The notes below the pieces were generated by a model. That model was not told the DNA's origin. It did not search any database and worked only from the letters and a program-made list of their open reading frames with translations. A stretch of DNA of 64,000 nucleotides from Nostoc sp. UCD121 (GTDB lineage Bacteria; Cyanobacteriota; Cyanobacteriia; Cyanobacteriales; Nostocaceae): positions 1-64,000 of the forward strand of contig NZ_JACKZS010000012.1 of NCBI RefSeq assembly GCF_014222285.1, written 5' to 3'. Positions within the stretch are counted from its first letter, which is position 1, and every line of letters begins with the position of its first letter. This document shows, one piece after another, positions 53,532 to 63,521 of this stretch. The translations under genes and the position numbers were made by a program.

Positions 53532-55217
53532 ATGGAACAAGGTTATTCAGATAAGGCATACCGTTGGAATCGGGAAAAATACTCTAGCAGACGGCGTTTT
53601 GTGGACATTTGGTCTTTTGTCTTGACCTTATTGTTCAAACTTTGGCTATACAACAAATCTTGGAGTTATCCGGGTGGCGTGAGTGATGTAAAGCAAGCTG
53701 CAAGACGCAAAACCCAAGCGGTCTGGATTCGCAATACCTTGCTGGATTTAGGCCCAACCTTCATCAAAGTTGGGCAACTGTTTTCTACCCGTGCTGATAT
53801 ATTCCCTGTGGAATATGTAGAAGAACTAGCCAAATTACAAGACAAAGTACCGGCATTTAGCTATGAGCAAGTAGAAGCGACCATTGAGAAAGAATTAGGC
53901 AAAAAAATTCCTGAACTCTTCGATAATTTTGAACCAATTCCCTTAGCTGCTGCTAGCTTGGGACAAGTACATAAAGCTGTGCTGCATAGTGGAGAATCGG
54001 TTGTTGTTAAGGTACAACGTCCTGGATTAAAGAAGTTATTTGAAATAGATTTACAAATTCTCAAGGGAATTACTCGCTACTTTCAAAACCATCCCAAATG
54101 GGGACGTGGAAGAGATTGGTTAGGTATTTATGAAGAATGTTGTCGCATTCTTTGGGAAGAAATTGATTATCTTAACGAAGGTCGTAACGCCGATACTTTT
54201 CGCCGGAATTTTCGCGGCTACGATTGGGTGAATGTCCCAAGAGTATATTGGCGTTATGCCAGTTCCAGAGTGCTGACTTTAGAATATCTCCCTGGAATTA
54301 AAATTAGCCAATACGAAGCTTTAGAAGCAGCCGGTTTGGATCGAAAGTTGATCGCTCGTCAAGGCGCTCAAGCTTACTTACTACAGCTACTCAATAGTGG
54401 TTTTTTCCACGCCGATCCTCACCCAGGCAATATTGCTATTAGTGCAAGTGGGGCTTTAATATTCTACGATTTCGGCATGATGGGGCGGATTAAATCCAAC
54501 GTGCGCGAAGGACTGATGCAAACACTGTTTGGTATTGCCCAAAAAGATGGCGATCGCGTTGTGCAGTCTCTGATCGATTTAGGCGCGATCGCCCCAACAG
54601 ATGATATGGGCCCAGTGCGGCGTTCCGTCCAGTACATGCTGGATCATTTCATGGATAAGCCCTTTGAAAATCAGTCTGTGGCGGCAATCAGTGACGACCT
54701 TTATGAAATAGCTTATAATCAGCCATTTAGATTTCCAGCAACCTTCACTTTTGTGATGCGAGCCTTTTCTACCCTAGAAGGAGTAGGTAAAGGTTTAGAT
54801 CCAGACTTTAACTTTATGGAAGTTGCCAAACCTTATGCAATGCAGCTTATGACCGATATGAATGGTTCTGAGGGGAATACCTTTATTAATGAATTAAGTC
54901 GTCAAGCAGCTCAGGTAAGTAGTACTGCTTTTGGTCTACCACGTAGATTAGAAGATACGCTAGAAAAGCTAGAACGCGGAGATATGCGCCTCCGCGTTCG
55001 GTCTATAGAAACTGAACGGCTATTGCGGCGGCAGAGCAGTATTCAGCTCTCAATGAGCTATGCTCTGTTAATCAGTGGTTTCACACTTTCAGCTACGATC
55101 TTAGTGGTTAGCAATCATGTCTGGTGGGCATTGCTGCCTGGCTTAATTGCACTAGGGATTTCAGTGATCCTGATCAGACTACTTTTGCGCCTTGACCGTT
55201 ACGATCGTATGTATTAA
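53532..55217 (+). CDS. AarF/ABC1/UbiB family atypical kinase
   Basis: 561 residues from ATG 53532; a GTG 12 codons upstream is possible. The family hallmarks are present: the KxGQ motif in TFIKVGQLFSTRADIFP, the Ala-rich loop LAAASLGQVHKA, the metal/nucleotide motifs FFHADPHPGN and YDFGMMGR, and two C-terminal transmembrane helices (YALLISGFTLSATILVV; WWALLPGLIALGISVILI). Such proteins support quinone or prenyl-lipid synthesis and in plants sit in plastoglobules. The PP2C gene starts 17 nt downstream, so the two are likely cotranscribed. Confidence 0.93.
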   Translation: MEQGYSDKAYRWNREKYSSRRRFVDIWSFVLTLLFKLWLYNKSWSYPGGVSDVKQAARRKTQAVWIRNTLLDLGPTFIKVGQLFSTRADIFPVEYVEELAKLQDKVPAFSYEQVEATIEKELGKKIPELFDNFEPIPLAAASLGQVHKAVLHSGESVVVKVQRPGLKKLFEIDLQILKGITRYFQNHPKWGRGRDWLGIYEECCRILWEEIDYLNEGRNADTFRRNFRGYDWVNVPRVYWRYASSRVLTLEYLPGIKISQYEALEAAGLDRKLIARQGAQAYLLQLLNSGFFHADPHPGNIAISASGALIFYDFGMMGRIKSNVREGLMQTLFGIAQKDGDRVVQSLIDLGAIAPTDDMGPVRRSVQYMLDHFMDKPFENQSVAAISDDLYEIAYNQPFRFPATFTFVMRAFSTLEGVGKGLDPDFNFMEVAKPYAMQLMTDMNGSEGNTFINELSRQAAQVSSTAFGLPRRLEDTLEKLERGDMRLRVRSIETERLLRRQSSIQLSMSYALLISGFTLSATILVVSNHVWWALLPGLIALGISVILIRLLLRLDRYDRMY

Positions 55218-55234
55218 TTGTTGCAAAAAAAATT

Positions 55235-55960
55235 ATGAAACTTAATTTCACGGGTTTTAGCGATCCGGGACTTATTCGTTCTAATAATCAGGATGCTTAC
55301 TATGTCGACCCAGAAGGGCGGTTTTTCGTTGTTGCCGATGGAATGGGTGGTCATGCTGGAGGTGAAGAAGCAAGTCGTATAGCCACGGCAGAAATTCAGG
55401 CGTATTTGCTGGCAAATTGGGAATCTTCTAAATCTTCTCAAGAATTGCTAGAGCAAGCTTTGTGGGGTGCCAATGAAGCGATTTTGCAAGATCAGCAAAA
55501 TCATCCCGAACGTGCCGATATGGGCACAACAGTTGTAGCAGTAATTTTTCGCGCCCCAGAATCGCCCTGGTGCGCTCATGTTGGCGATTCGCGGCTGTAT
55601 CGCTTCCGAGAATCGCACTTAGAGCAGGTAACAGAAGACCACACTTGGGTTGCACGAGCAATCAAAATCGGTGACATAACCTTAGATGAAGCGCGATCGC
55701 ATCCTTTCCGTCATGTATTATCGCGCTGTTTGGGACGTGAAGACTTGCATCAGATTGATGTGCAACCACTAGATGTCAAAGCTGGCGATCGCTTGCTTTT
55801 ATGTAGTGATGGTCTTACAGAAGAACTCGTCGAACAGAAGATTGCTAGCTGCCTCTTAGATGCTCCTTGGCTTGATAAGGCCGCCATCTCTCTAATTGAA
55901 GCTGCTAAGGAGCATGGAGGGCACGATAACATCACAGTTGTCATCGTCTCACTAGAATAA
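55235..55960 (+). CDS. PP2C-type Ser/Thr protein phosphatase
   Basis: 241 residues, single-domain PP2C. The metal-binding motifs are RSNNQDAYYV, VVADGMGGHAGGEEAS, HVGDSRLYRFR, CSDGLTEELVE and GGHDNITVVIV, all complete. Cytosolic. It lies 17 nt behind the UbiB-type kinase gene, suggesting joint expression and possibly opposing actions. Protein phosphatases of this type in cyanobacteria act on P-II and other phosphoproteins, but the target here is unknown. Confidence 0.93.
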   Translation: MKLNFTGFSDPGLIRSNNQDAYYVDPEGRFFVVADGMGGHAGGEEASRIATAEIQAYLLANWESSKSSQELLEQALWGANEAILQDQQNHPERADMGTTVVAVIFRAPESPWCAHVGDSRLYRFRESHLEQVTEDHTWVARAIKIGDITLDEARSHPFRHVLSRCLGREDLHQIDVQPLDVKAGDRLLLCSDGLTEELVEQKIASCLLDAPWLDKAAISLIEAAKEHGGHDNITVVIVSLE

Positions 55961-56152
55961 ATAGTCATTGGTCGATGCTTAGTAACCTTAAATAAAGGAC
56001 AGCTGACAAATGACAAATGACAATTCTGGTAGATATACTCAGCAATTTGTTCAGTGTGAGCATTTTTAGTTTTTACAATTTGATACAAATATTTTTAGCC
56101 TCCAAAGTCATCTAATGAGGCTGAATTTGCATCAAATTGATAAATTGACATC

Positions 56153-56182
56153 TTGCACATAATAAGGTAGAGCGACTATAAT
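56153..56182 (+). promoter_or_regulatory. Sigma-70-type promoter candidate upstream of nblA
   Basis: TTGCAC (56153-56158) and TATAAT (56177-56182) are 18 bp apart. It is 444 nt from the proximal nblA ATG, so it would give a long leader. Confidence 0.4.
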
Positions 56183-56365
56183 TCACGCTTATTACCATTC
56201 ATTTCCCAACCTCCTGAAAGTCCTAGCTTCCGAAGCTTCCTCCATATTTATTTGTGGAGACAGAGTGTCTTATGTTTTTCTTAAACAGGAAAACGTATAG
56301 GACTCAGGACAAAATCTGCTTATCTCCTCAAAAGAGATTCAGTGCAAAGCAGAAATGGTTGAGAG

Positions 56366-56379
56366 GTAGTTATATCTAC
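56366..56379 (+). promoter_or_regulatory. NtcA-binding site candidate for nblA
   Basis: GTAGTTATATCTAC fits GTA-N8-TAC exactly. A TATTTT (TAN3T) follows at 56399-56404, 19 nt downstream, close to the spacing of NtcA-activated class-II promoters. nblA genes are induced by nitrogen starvation through NtcA in other cyanobacteria. Confidence 0.55.
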
Positions 56380-56625
56380 ACTTCGTTCAAACAGAGCTTA
56401 TTTTCCGGAATACGGCTCGGGTGACTTGGGTAGTATATCAGCAGGATTAGGTGCAAGATATCATATCAAAAAAAATCCACACTTAGGATGTGGGCAAGGT
56501 GTCAAACAATTGTTATCTTTCTTAATACGGAGGAACAAATGTTGGGCACATACAAGTCCAATTATTATCGCATTTGGACTTCTGCAAGCGATATCACCTT
56601 TACGCGTTTTTTTTCGGAGTTAATT

Positions 56626-56823
56626 ATGAACCAACCAATGAAACTATCCTTGGAACAGCAATTTAGCATCTGCTCATTTGCCACTCAAGTACAGAATATG
56701 AGCCACGATCAAGCTAAAGACTTTTTAGTAAAGCTCTATGAGCAAATGGTAGTGCGCGAGGCAACCTATCAGGAGCTTCTTAAGCACCAGTGGGGCTTAG
56801 ATTCCGGTTCCACTATGGCATAG
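56626..56823 (+). CDS. nblA: Phycobilisome degradation protein NblA
   Basis: 65 residues with the clear NblA pattern: MNQPMKLSLEQQFSI at the start, then SHDQAKDFLVKLYEQMVVRE and ending YQELLKHQWGLD. NblA binds phycobiliproteins and directs Clp-dependent breakdown of phycobilisomes in nutrient stress. ATG 56626 has CGGAG upstream. The same frame is open to another ATG at 56539 with a stronger GGAGG upstream, so a form with a 29-residue N-terminal extension is possible. Likely regulated by NtcA. Confidence 0.95.
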   Translation: MNQPMKLSLEQQFSICSFATQVQNMSHDQAKDFLVKLYEQMVVREATYQELLKHQWGLDSGSTMA

Positions 56824-57302
56824 AGTCGTTCTACTGTCGCAGTGGACGACCTCCTTCTCTTGCTTGGTTCCAAGGAGGAAAAGAGCTGGGGATGTCGGGG
56901 CGTCAACTTCGATAAACAATTCCAAAAGAGCGGCGGAAGAATTCAATTCAATAAATTAACTAACTAACAACTAGTAAAACTTTCGACTGCACATCTGCTG
57001 GAGTCTAGACATAACTTTAGCTTTGCAGGCTAAACTTACCGTTCATTTAAGCATAACTTTTTTACTGTCTCTTTTGTCTAGTCAGAGAATTACACCTGCG
57101 TAATATTTACAACTCTCTGAAATATGTACACAAGAATATTCAGAGATAATTTAGACATCCCTGATTTTGCAGCTTGCTTTTTCACTCTTTATACATATAA
57201 CTAGAACTTACATCTTTATATATATTTTGTTTATAAAAGTTTACATTCTTTGAGTTATGGCTCTTATCTACATATATTACATGTAGTATTAAGAAATTAT
57301 TT
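56824..57302. other. Gene-free gap after nblA
   Basis: A hairpin CCTCCTT...AAGGAGG lies at ~56848-56880 and may end the nblA transcript. The remaining ~400 nt is AT-rich without a gene. Confidence 0.5.
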
Positions 57303-58856
57303 CTAGCTGGAAAGATCGTATGGAGAATCTGTATCAATGCTTTCCAGTTTTGCCAGAATTTGAGGCTTAATTTTTTCGTACTCGCTTTTGAGCAAGCTTT
57401 TACTCATTTGTGGGTCGGCAGAAGACATCAATGTGTTGCTCATTGCGACCCACTCTTGCAGTCGTTGACGCTGGGCAGAAGCGACACTGGAAGGTAAGAT
57501 GTGTGTACACCGATTTGGTGTTTCTCGTGCAAAGAACAACAGTCGGTAGTAACCTGTGTGCTGTAATAACCGGGTAATTTCTTGACCAAGACTGGTTTTA
57601 AGATCAAGGTAGTAAGGCAACCATTTGGCACTATGCTTGCGGTTATAGATGACAGTAATCCATAGCAACATGGGATGGGGAATAGAGATAAAAAGAAATT
57701 GGTTATAGCGGGTACAGAGTAACCGCTTCTGAATTTCTTCTTGCGGTAGCATCACCCATAGTGCTGGTAAAACCTCCCCATTGCTTTGAATGGACTGAGG
57801 AAACACAATATCGGCAATTGGTTTATTTTGGGGCCAGGAAATAGCACGAGCGATTTCATCGTTAGACAAAGATGCCCGCAAATCGGCTTTAGTCTTCTGT
57901 TCAAGCTCAGGACTAGGCGTAGTAGTAGGAATTAGGGCATAGCTATCTTGCTTAACTTTGCGTGTATGCTCAGGTTTTTCTAGAGATGCTAGAACTCTCA
58001 GGATTTCGGCGATATTCTGGGGGCGATCGCGTGCTACCTTAGCTAGACAACTCATCACCAAATTTTCGATTTCTTTTGGTAGTTCTAACCCAGGTGCAAC
58101 CTCAGCAAAAGAACGTGGTTTTTGATAGTGATGTGTTTTATACCATGCTCCAAAAGAATGAGTTTGTGCCACTAGTGGCATTTTGCCTGTGAGCATCTCA
58201 AACATCATTACACCCAAACTATAAATATCAGCACGGTTGTCTAATTCCTTACCCTCCATCTGTTCGGGAGAAGAATAAGCCAATGTCCCCAAATAGAATT
58301 TTGTATGGTCGCCATCCGACTGTAATAACTTAGCAATACCAAAATCTAGAACTTTGACCAATTCCCCAAAACTAGGATCTTGAATCACTAGCATATTGCT
58401 TGGCTTGACATCCCGATGGATAATTGGACAAATTGTGCCCTCAACTGGGATGCCATCATGAGCGCACTGTAACCCCAGACTGAGTTGACGCGCCATACTC
58501 AAAAATCTTGGCAAAGGCAGTCGTTGCTTACGAATAATATTGTTTAGGCTTTGTCCTTGTAGATATTCCATAACGTAGAACGGGGTGTTATTCTCATCTA
58601 CGCCATAGTCCATAACTCGGACAATATGGATACTTTTTTGCCCTAGTAAAGCACAGGTTTTTGCTTCTCGCTCAAAGCGGTCTTGCAATCGCATTTTTTC
58701 ATTTTGAATTGATAGAGCGAGAAACTTAACCGCGACAGGTACACCTCCCAACAAAGTATCTTTAGCACGATAAACTCGACCCATTGCTCCAGTACCGATT
58801 AACTCCTGGAGTTGGTAGCGTTTGCTGAGTAAGCGACCAATATTGGGGTCTGACAT
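57303..58856 (-). CDS. Eukaryotic-type Ser/Thr protein kinase with C-terminal unknown domain
   Basis: 517 residues. An N-terminal Hanks-type kinase (~14-285) has a glycine-rich loop GTGAMGRVYR, the ATP lysine Lys44 in VAVKFL, the catalytic HRDVKPSN (Asp149), DFG 171-173 and APE-equivalent SSPEQ. A polar linker with an acidic/Thr-rich stretch leads to a ~170-residue C-terminal domain (SWPQNKPIADIVFPQSIQS...) with no match known to me. No membrane segment. It is monocistronic. Substrate unknown; an intact HRD/DFG suggests activity. Confidence 0.92.
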   Translation of the reverse strand: MSDPNIGRLLSKRYQLQELIGTGAMGRVYRAKDTLLGGVPVAVKFLALSIQNEKMRLQDRFEREAKTCALLGQKSIHIVRVMDYGVDENNTPFYVMEYLQGQSLNNIIRKQRLPLPRFLSMARQLSLGLQCAHDGIPVEGTICPIIHRDVKPSNMLVIQDPSFGELVKVLDFGIAKLLQSDGDHTKFYLGTLAYSSPEQMEGKELDNRADIYSLGVMMFEMLTGKMPLVAQTHSFGAWYKTHHYQKPRSFAEVAPGLELPKEIENLVMSCLAKVARDRPQNIAEILRVLASLEKPEHTRKVKQDSYALIPTTTPSPELEQKTKADLRASLSNDEIARAISWPQNKPIADIVFPQSIQSNGEVLPALWVMLPQEEIQKRLLCTRYNQFLFISIPHPMLLWITVIYNRKHSAKWLPYYLDLKTSLGQEITRLLQHTGYYRLLFFARETPNRCTHILPSSVASAQRQRLQEWVAMSNTLMSSADPQMSKSLLKSEYEKIKPQILAKLESIDTDSPYDLSS

Positions 58857-59735
58857 AGAGAATTTGAATCCAAAAGCAGGTTATAAGTGTTTAGGAGAAA
58901 AAGTGCATTCAAACTATATCTGAATTATTGCGCCCAGAAATGACTTTCTAGATTCGTGCCATAAGGCAGAAATAGAAGTCAAAAAGCAAAAAGCTTATAG
59001 GATAAACTATCGGATGATTTCCAATCGTTGCTCTATCTACACAGTTCTGTGCTATTACACTGGCGTGGAAATTTGCCTACCTTTAAGAAGAGGGTTTTGC
59101 CCCAAGTCTTGTTTAATTAAGATAGCAAGTACATTTACGCAGTGCTATACTAGCTTTTTCTAGCCCTCTTTTAGAAGATTGCAGTCATCCTGTGGTAGTC
59201 TGCAACAGAGATGGTAATTACAACTGGTGCAATATGCCAGAGCAAACAAGCAGAAAGAGTAGATAATGACGCTTAATATCATTTTGCACTTTAATTGTGT
59301 TGTAATTTTATTTTGCCCAATTTTGAGTCAATAGATAACTCTAGCATCTGCCAAAAACCTTAATTGGGAACTACCACACTCAACTACAGAGTTATGATAA
59401 CTGAGTCATGAGTCAGGGTTTACAATATCAATAAAGCATCATCAAAAGAGATAAGGGCTTCCTGTCTAGCTTTTATCAGCTCCAAGCCCTTGTGTCTCAT
59501 AAAAAATTCTCTAGTTTGCTAGGATTTGTAAAAGTGATTTTAGTGGTCAATGACTCACAAGTAAAGTTTTACTTGATTAACACTTTCATTCTACTTCCAG
59601 CAAAAATGTCTTCTACTTTTGTTTTGTTCACTAGGGATAACAACAGATACTTAATTGCTTGACCAGATTTTTAACCTTTCAAACTTAATTATAACTAGGT
59701 GAAATGTATTATCTCTACATTAAATTGTGATAATA
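58857..59735. other. 880-nt gene-free region
   Basis: No protein or RNA gene is recognised. A hairpin GGGCTT...AAGCCC at ~59454-59492 is the only structured feature. The rest is AT-rich. Confidence 0.45.
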
Positions 59736-60749
59736 TCAATTAGCTATTTTTCGTTTTTTCTGTAGGTTATAGGACATATCAAAAACTGATTTATTACCCA
59801 TTACATAGTATTGTATTCGACGTTTAATAATATTGTTCAACCGGGAAATAAAAACATTAAAAAAGCGCGGATTTTTTATGATTTCTCTTAATGCTGTTAA
59901 CCATTTTCTTTGCTTTATAGGCACTACAACTTGAAAGTAAGCTAGATGTTTTTTATAGGATGCAAGATTATCAGATAGAGCAAGCATTAAAGCTGGATTG
60001 TTTTTAACCCTTTCTTGTTGCATGAAAGAATTAGTAGCTATGCAGTATTGATTTAGACGTGATAATATACTTTGACGTACAAGAGAAATAGGGCGTGAGC
60101 GGTAGAAATAATAGGGTTCTGGCACAATAAAAAAGCGGGCACCATTGATTAGGCATTCCACATCAAGCCAAAAATCTTCAGCCATGCTCACACTTTCATC
60201 GTACAGAATGCCGTGCTTAACCAAAAATTCTCGTTTGAATATAGGCTTGCTTAAACCCAAAGCCAACGCTGGTTTTCCATAGACAGCACTTTTTACAAAA
60301 GAAATGAGATCAATTTGGAGAGCTTCATCTATATATTCTCCATTTTCTTGAATAAATGTACTCCAAGGAGATGTTGCGCCATCGTGGATTAAATACAGAT
60401 CGTCAGCAATTATGTCTGCATTTGTTTTCTTTGCCAGCAACAGAAGTTTTTCTAATCTTTCAGGAGCATACCAGTCATCTGAATCAAGAACAGCAACCCA
60501 TTCTCCTTGGGCCGCTCTGAGGGCACGATTACGCGCAGCTGAAACTCCAAGGTTTTGTTGATTAACTATTACTTTGAGGCGTTGGTCAGTAAAACTTTTA
60601 GCGACTTCTACAGTTTTATCACTTGAACCATCATCGACTATAATGACTTCAATATCACTGAGCGTTTGCTCTAAGGCTGACTGTATTGCCTTCGCAATAT
60701 AAGCTTCAGTGTTATAAGCAGGAATAATGACGGATACTTTAGGATTCAT
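59736..60749 (-). CDS. Family-2 glycosyltransferase
   Basis: 337 residues. GT-A fold: VSVIIPAYNTEAYI, the nucleotide motif VDDGSSDKTVE, QNLGVSAARNRAL and the DXD-type LDSDDW. Membrane-free, with a basic C-terminus (NNIIKRRIQYY...). It probably adds sugars to cell-surface or exopolysaccharide; donor and acceptor unknown. Stands alone, with long AT-rich gaps on both sides. Confidence 0.9.
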   Translation of the reverse strand: MNPKVSVIIPAYNTEAYIAKAIQSALEQTLSDIEVIIVDDGSSDKTVEVAKSFTDQRLKVIVNQQNLGVSAARNRALRAAQGEWVAVLDSDDWYAPERLEKLLLLAKKTNADIIADDLYLIHDGATSPWSTFIQENGEYIDEALQIDLISFVKSAVYGKPALALGLSKPIFKREFLVKHGILYDESVSMAEDFWLDVECLINGARFFIVPEPYYFYRSRPISLVRQSILSRLNQYCIATNSFMQQERVKNNPALMLALSDNLASYKKHLAYFQVVVPIKQRKWLTALREIIKNPRFFNVFISRLNNIIKRRIQYYVMGNKSVFDMSYNLQKKRKIAN

Positions 60750-61209
60750 AAAACTGAACTCCTGATTACACAGTTAGTTAAAAATCTTAAGATTATGAAT
60801 ATAAGTTTAATAACTTCTTTTTTACTATACAACTAAGTAGTCGGCAGGGCAAACGCATCTAAAATTACTTTTGATCGCAACCAAGATTAAGAACCATTAG
60901 TTTGCAAGAATCAAAGTGATGTCTACGACGGGCTATGACACTCTCTACGAGACGCTGTGCGTGGCTTGTTTGCTTTGGAGTAGAGCGAATACTCACTATC
61001 GCTGTCGCTTAATTTTTATCAATAAACAAGTCTTAATGAAATTTTTTTATTTTTATTGATAATAAATTAGTTTTGTTGATATTATATGTTGCCTTGAGTA
61101 AGTTGGTGAAAATAAACTTGAATATTGCCAAACCATTACGTTGTTAGAGTTATTTAAACAATATGGCTTCAGTTTACAGGTTAGACTCAGAGCAGCGAGG
61201 TCATTGCTC
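60750..61209. other. Gap with palindromic repeat
   Basis: A CTACGAGACGCTGTGCG-type dispersed repeat spans ~60918-61012. No gene is seen. Confidence 0.5.
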
Positions 61210-61656
61210 TTAGGTTGATTGACGCTCTAGGCTAACTTCCATTGTGTTAGTTAAAAAATGACCAGCCAAGATACCACTACTTAGATAATATCTATCTTCG
61301 GAAATCCGATGTAGGGTTTCAAAGCCACTACGACGCTGACGATCGCCTAGTACCCAGTAACGCTGCACAATAGTATCTAGACCAATCCAGCCTTCACCTT
61401 CAACTTGCCCCAAAATATTATGTTGTAGTAAAAAAGTATATTGACGCTCTCCCTCATGCAGTCGTCCTTTGTATTGTAGAGAGATTTCTGAGCGATCGCT
61501 ACCAGGAAATATCAGCTTTGTAGCCATAGTGAACCAGTTATCTCGATTCCAAGCTACCAAGGTCATACCCTTGACGCTGATTGGCATACCATTTCGTTCC
61601 AGCCAATTTCCTTGCATTGCCCAGCGTCCTGGTTCCAATAAAAAAGTATGAGCCAC
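61210..61656 (-). CDS. Conserved cyanobacterial protein, 148 aa
   Basis: 148 residues starting MAHTFLLEPGRWAMQGNWLE. It is rich in beta strands and aromatic residues (NWFTMATKLIF; RQYTFLLQHNIL; GEGWIGLDTIVQRYWVLGD). The pattern suggests a lipocalin-like or other small beta-barrel binding protein, but no family is certain. No signal peptide. It lies 130 nt after anmK on the same strand. Confidence 0.72.
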   Translation of the reverse strand: MAHTFLLEPGRWAMQGNWLERNGMPISVKGMTLVAWNRDNWFTMATKLIFPGSDRSEISLQYKGRLHEGERQYTFLLQHNILGQVEGEGWIGLDTIVQRYWVLGDRQRRSGFETLHRISEDRYYLSSGILAGHFLTNTMEVSLERQST

Positions 61657-61786
61657 CTTATATATTCCCTGTCTTGATCGAGTATCGCCAAGATTACAGT
61701 TATAGCAGTGCCGTTAGCGATAGCGGGGCGTTTAGTCAGTCCTGAGTGAATAATGAAGAAATTTTTTATTGTTCCTGTTTCAGAAC

Positions 61787-63016
61787 TCAGGACTGACTTT
61801 GGTGAATTTCTCCCAAAAGCACTTCTTGAGGTGCCCCAGTAGCAGTAGGTAGATTGCCAGGAATGCCCAAATGCCGCCAGTAGGCTAAAACTGCAAAAGC
61901 GATCGCTTCTTTAAAATCTGCATTTAACCCAACTTCATCTGTAGCTAATACTGGGATTGATGCCAACAATAACTCTAATCGACGTTTCAAATAGAGATTG
62001 CGGCTACCACCACCACATAATAGTACTCGTTGTGGCATTTCTGGCAAAAAAGTGCGGTAACTATGAACAATCGAAGCAGCTGTCAGTTCCGTCAGAGTTG
62101 CCAGTATATCAGCAGGATTGAGTTGGTATTCTTGGGCATCTTTTAAACACTGATGTAGATAAGTCACACCAAATAACTCTCGACCAGTAGATTTCGGCGG
62201 TGGTAAATGAAAGTAATCTTGGTTGAGCCACTGTTCTACCAAAGGATGGCAAGGAGTACCACTTGCTGCCCAATTGCCATTTTCATCGTAAGTTTTAGCA
62301 CCAGCGCTTAAATGCTCTACCGCCAGATCCAACAGACTATTTCCTGGTCCAGTATCCCAAGCGCGAATTTTTGAGAGCCAATCGCCATGCCGAGGCGGAA
62401 TATAAGCTACATTACCAATGCCACCAATGTTTTGAATACAACGCCCTTCTTCAGGATGACTGAGCAAATAGGCATCTACTCTGGGCACAAGAGGCGCACC
62501 ATGACCACCAATAGCGATATCAGCAACGCGGAAGTTGCTCACAGTTGTAATGCCCGTAAGATAGGCAATTAATTCACCCCGTCCTAGTTGGAGACTATAA
62601 CCTAAAGGAGTGCTAAGTGCTGAATGAGGAGTGAGCATTTCTCTCCCCCTCTTCCTCTGGTTCCCTGCTCCTTCTTTGGGTGGTCGATGATAAACCGTCT
62701 GACCGTGAGAGCCAATGAGAGTAGCTAGCTGATGACCAATTTGAATATTTTGGGCGGCTTCGGCAAAGACTTGGGCGATCGCATCATCTATTTCTGCCAA
62801 TTCTGCCATTGAGATGGCAACGCCTGCACCAACCGCTAGTATTTTTTCTCTGAGTTCAGATGGATAAGGATATGTTTTACCGGCTAGTAAATAAACTTTA
62901 AGATCCAATTCTGTACCGGAAATCTCAACTAACACAGCATCTATGCCATCTACGGATGTGCCACTAATTAAACCGATAACGCGAGTAGGAACAGCAACTT
63001 TTTCGGTTGGATGCAT
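61787..63016 (-). CDS. anmK: Anhydro-N-acetylmuramic acid kinase
   Basis: 409 residues. The ATP-binding signature [16 protein letters not shown] opens the protein. Further family motifs are [52 protein letters not shown] and LLCGGGSRN. It phosphorylates anhydro-MurNAc released by peptidoglycan turnover so that it can be recycled. A ~20-residue insertion ([20 protein letters not shown]) lies between the HRP and GYSLQLG motifs. Confidence 0.95.
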   Translation of the reverse strand: MHPTEKVAVPTRVIGLISGTSVDGIDAVLVEISGTELDLKVYLLAGKTYPYPSELREKILAVGAGVAISMAELAEIDDAIAQVFAEAAQNIQIGHQLATLIGSHGQTVYHRPPKEGAGNQRKRGREMLTPHSALSTPLGYSLQLGRGELIAYLTGITTVSNFRVADIAIGGHGAPLVPRVDAYLLSHPEEGRCIQNIGGIGNVAYIPPRHGDWLSKIRAWDTGPGNSLLDLAVEHLSAGAKTYDENGNWAASGTPCHPLVEQWLNQDYFHLPPPKSTGRELFGVTYLHQCLKDAQEYQLNPADILATLTELTAASIVHSYRTFLPEMPQRVLLCGGGSRNLYLKRRLELLLASIPVLATDEVGLNADFKEAIAFAVLAYWRHLGIPGNLPTATGAPQEVLLGEIHQSQS

Positions 63017-63521
63017 TGTTCAAGATTCTTTTGTTGATTGCAAGAGGTAGTTTAATTCATGCTACTACCTATGTCAAAAAACTCAGGTGACAAGCTGACT
63101 GGAGGAAATTTACAATTTTTTTATCTTTCAGATAAGAAACAGATACTCTATCTGGACTTTTTTATAAATAGCCAAGGTATAAGCACAAGTTTTCCATGAA
63201 TTGCTATAGGACAATGCCTCATGCCTTCTTGACCTAGAACCCTAAAAATATAAACTACCTGCGAATTAAAAAATGGCACTTTTGATAAATAAAGCTTGTT
63301 TACAATTGAGCACTGATAACTTTGCAATTTCTACATAAAGCTATAGATATCAAGCACATAATATCAGTAATTATCCTTTGAATAAAGTCTAATAACCTGC
63401 ATTTTCCTCTGGATAGAGTCACATTAAAAAAGTAGTAATCACTCTGATGTTGAAATCTAGAACTAAATCGCACAATGAGGCTATGAACACGAAAGATTAA
63501 AAAACTAAAAAGGATTGTAAA
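63017..63521. other. 505-nt gap without a recognisable gene
   Basis: AT-rich; presumably the promoter region of the secreted-protein gene. An AAAAGG lies about 9 nt before its ATG. Nothing else is supported. Confidence 0.5.

Larger units (their letters stand above)
55961..56538. other. nblA upstream region
   Basis: 578 nt with a heptamer repeat (55964-56020), a sigma-70-type promoter candidate and an NtcA-type site, listed separately. No gene. Confidence 0.6.
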
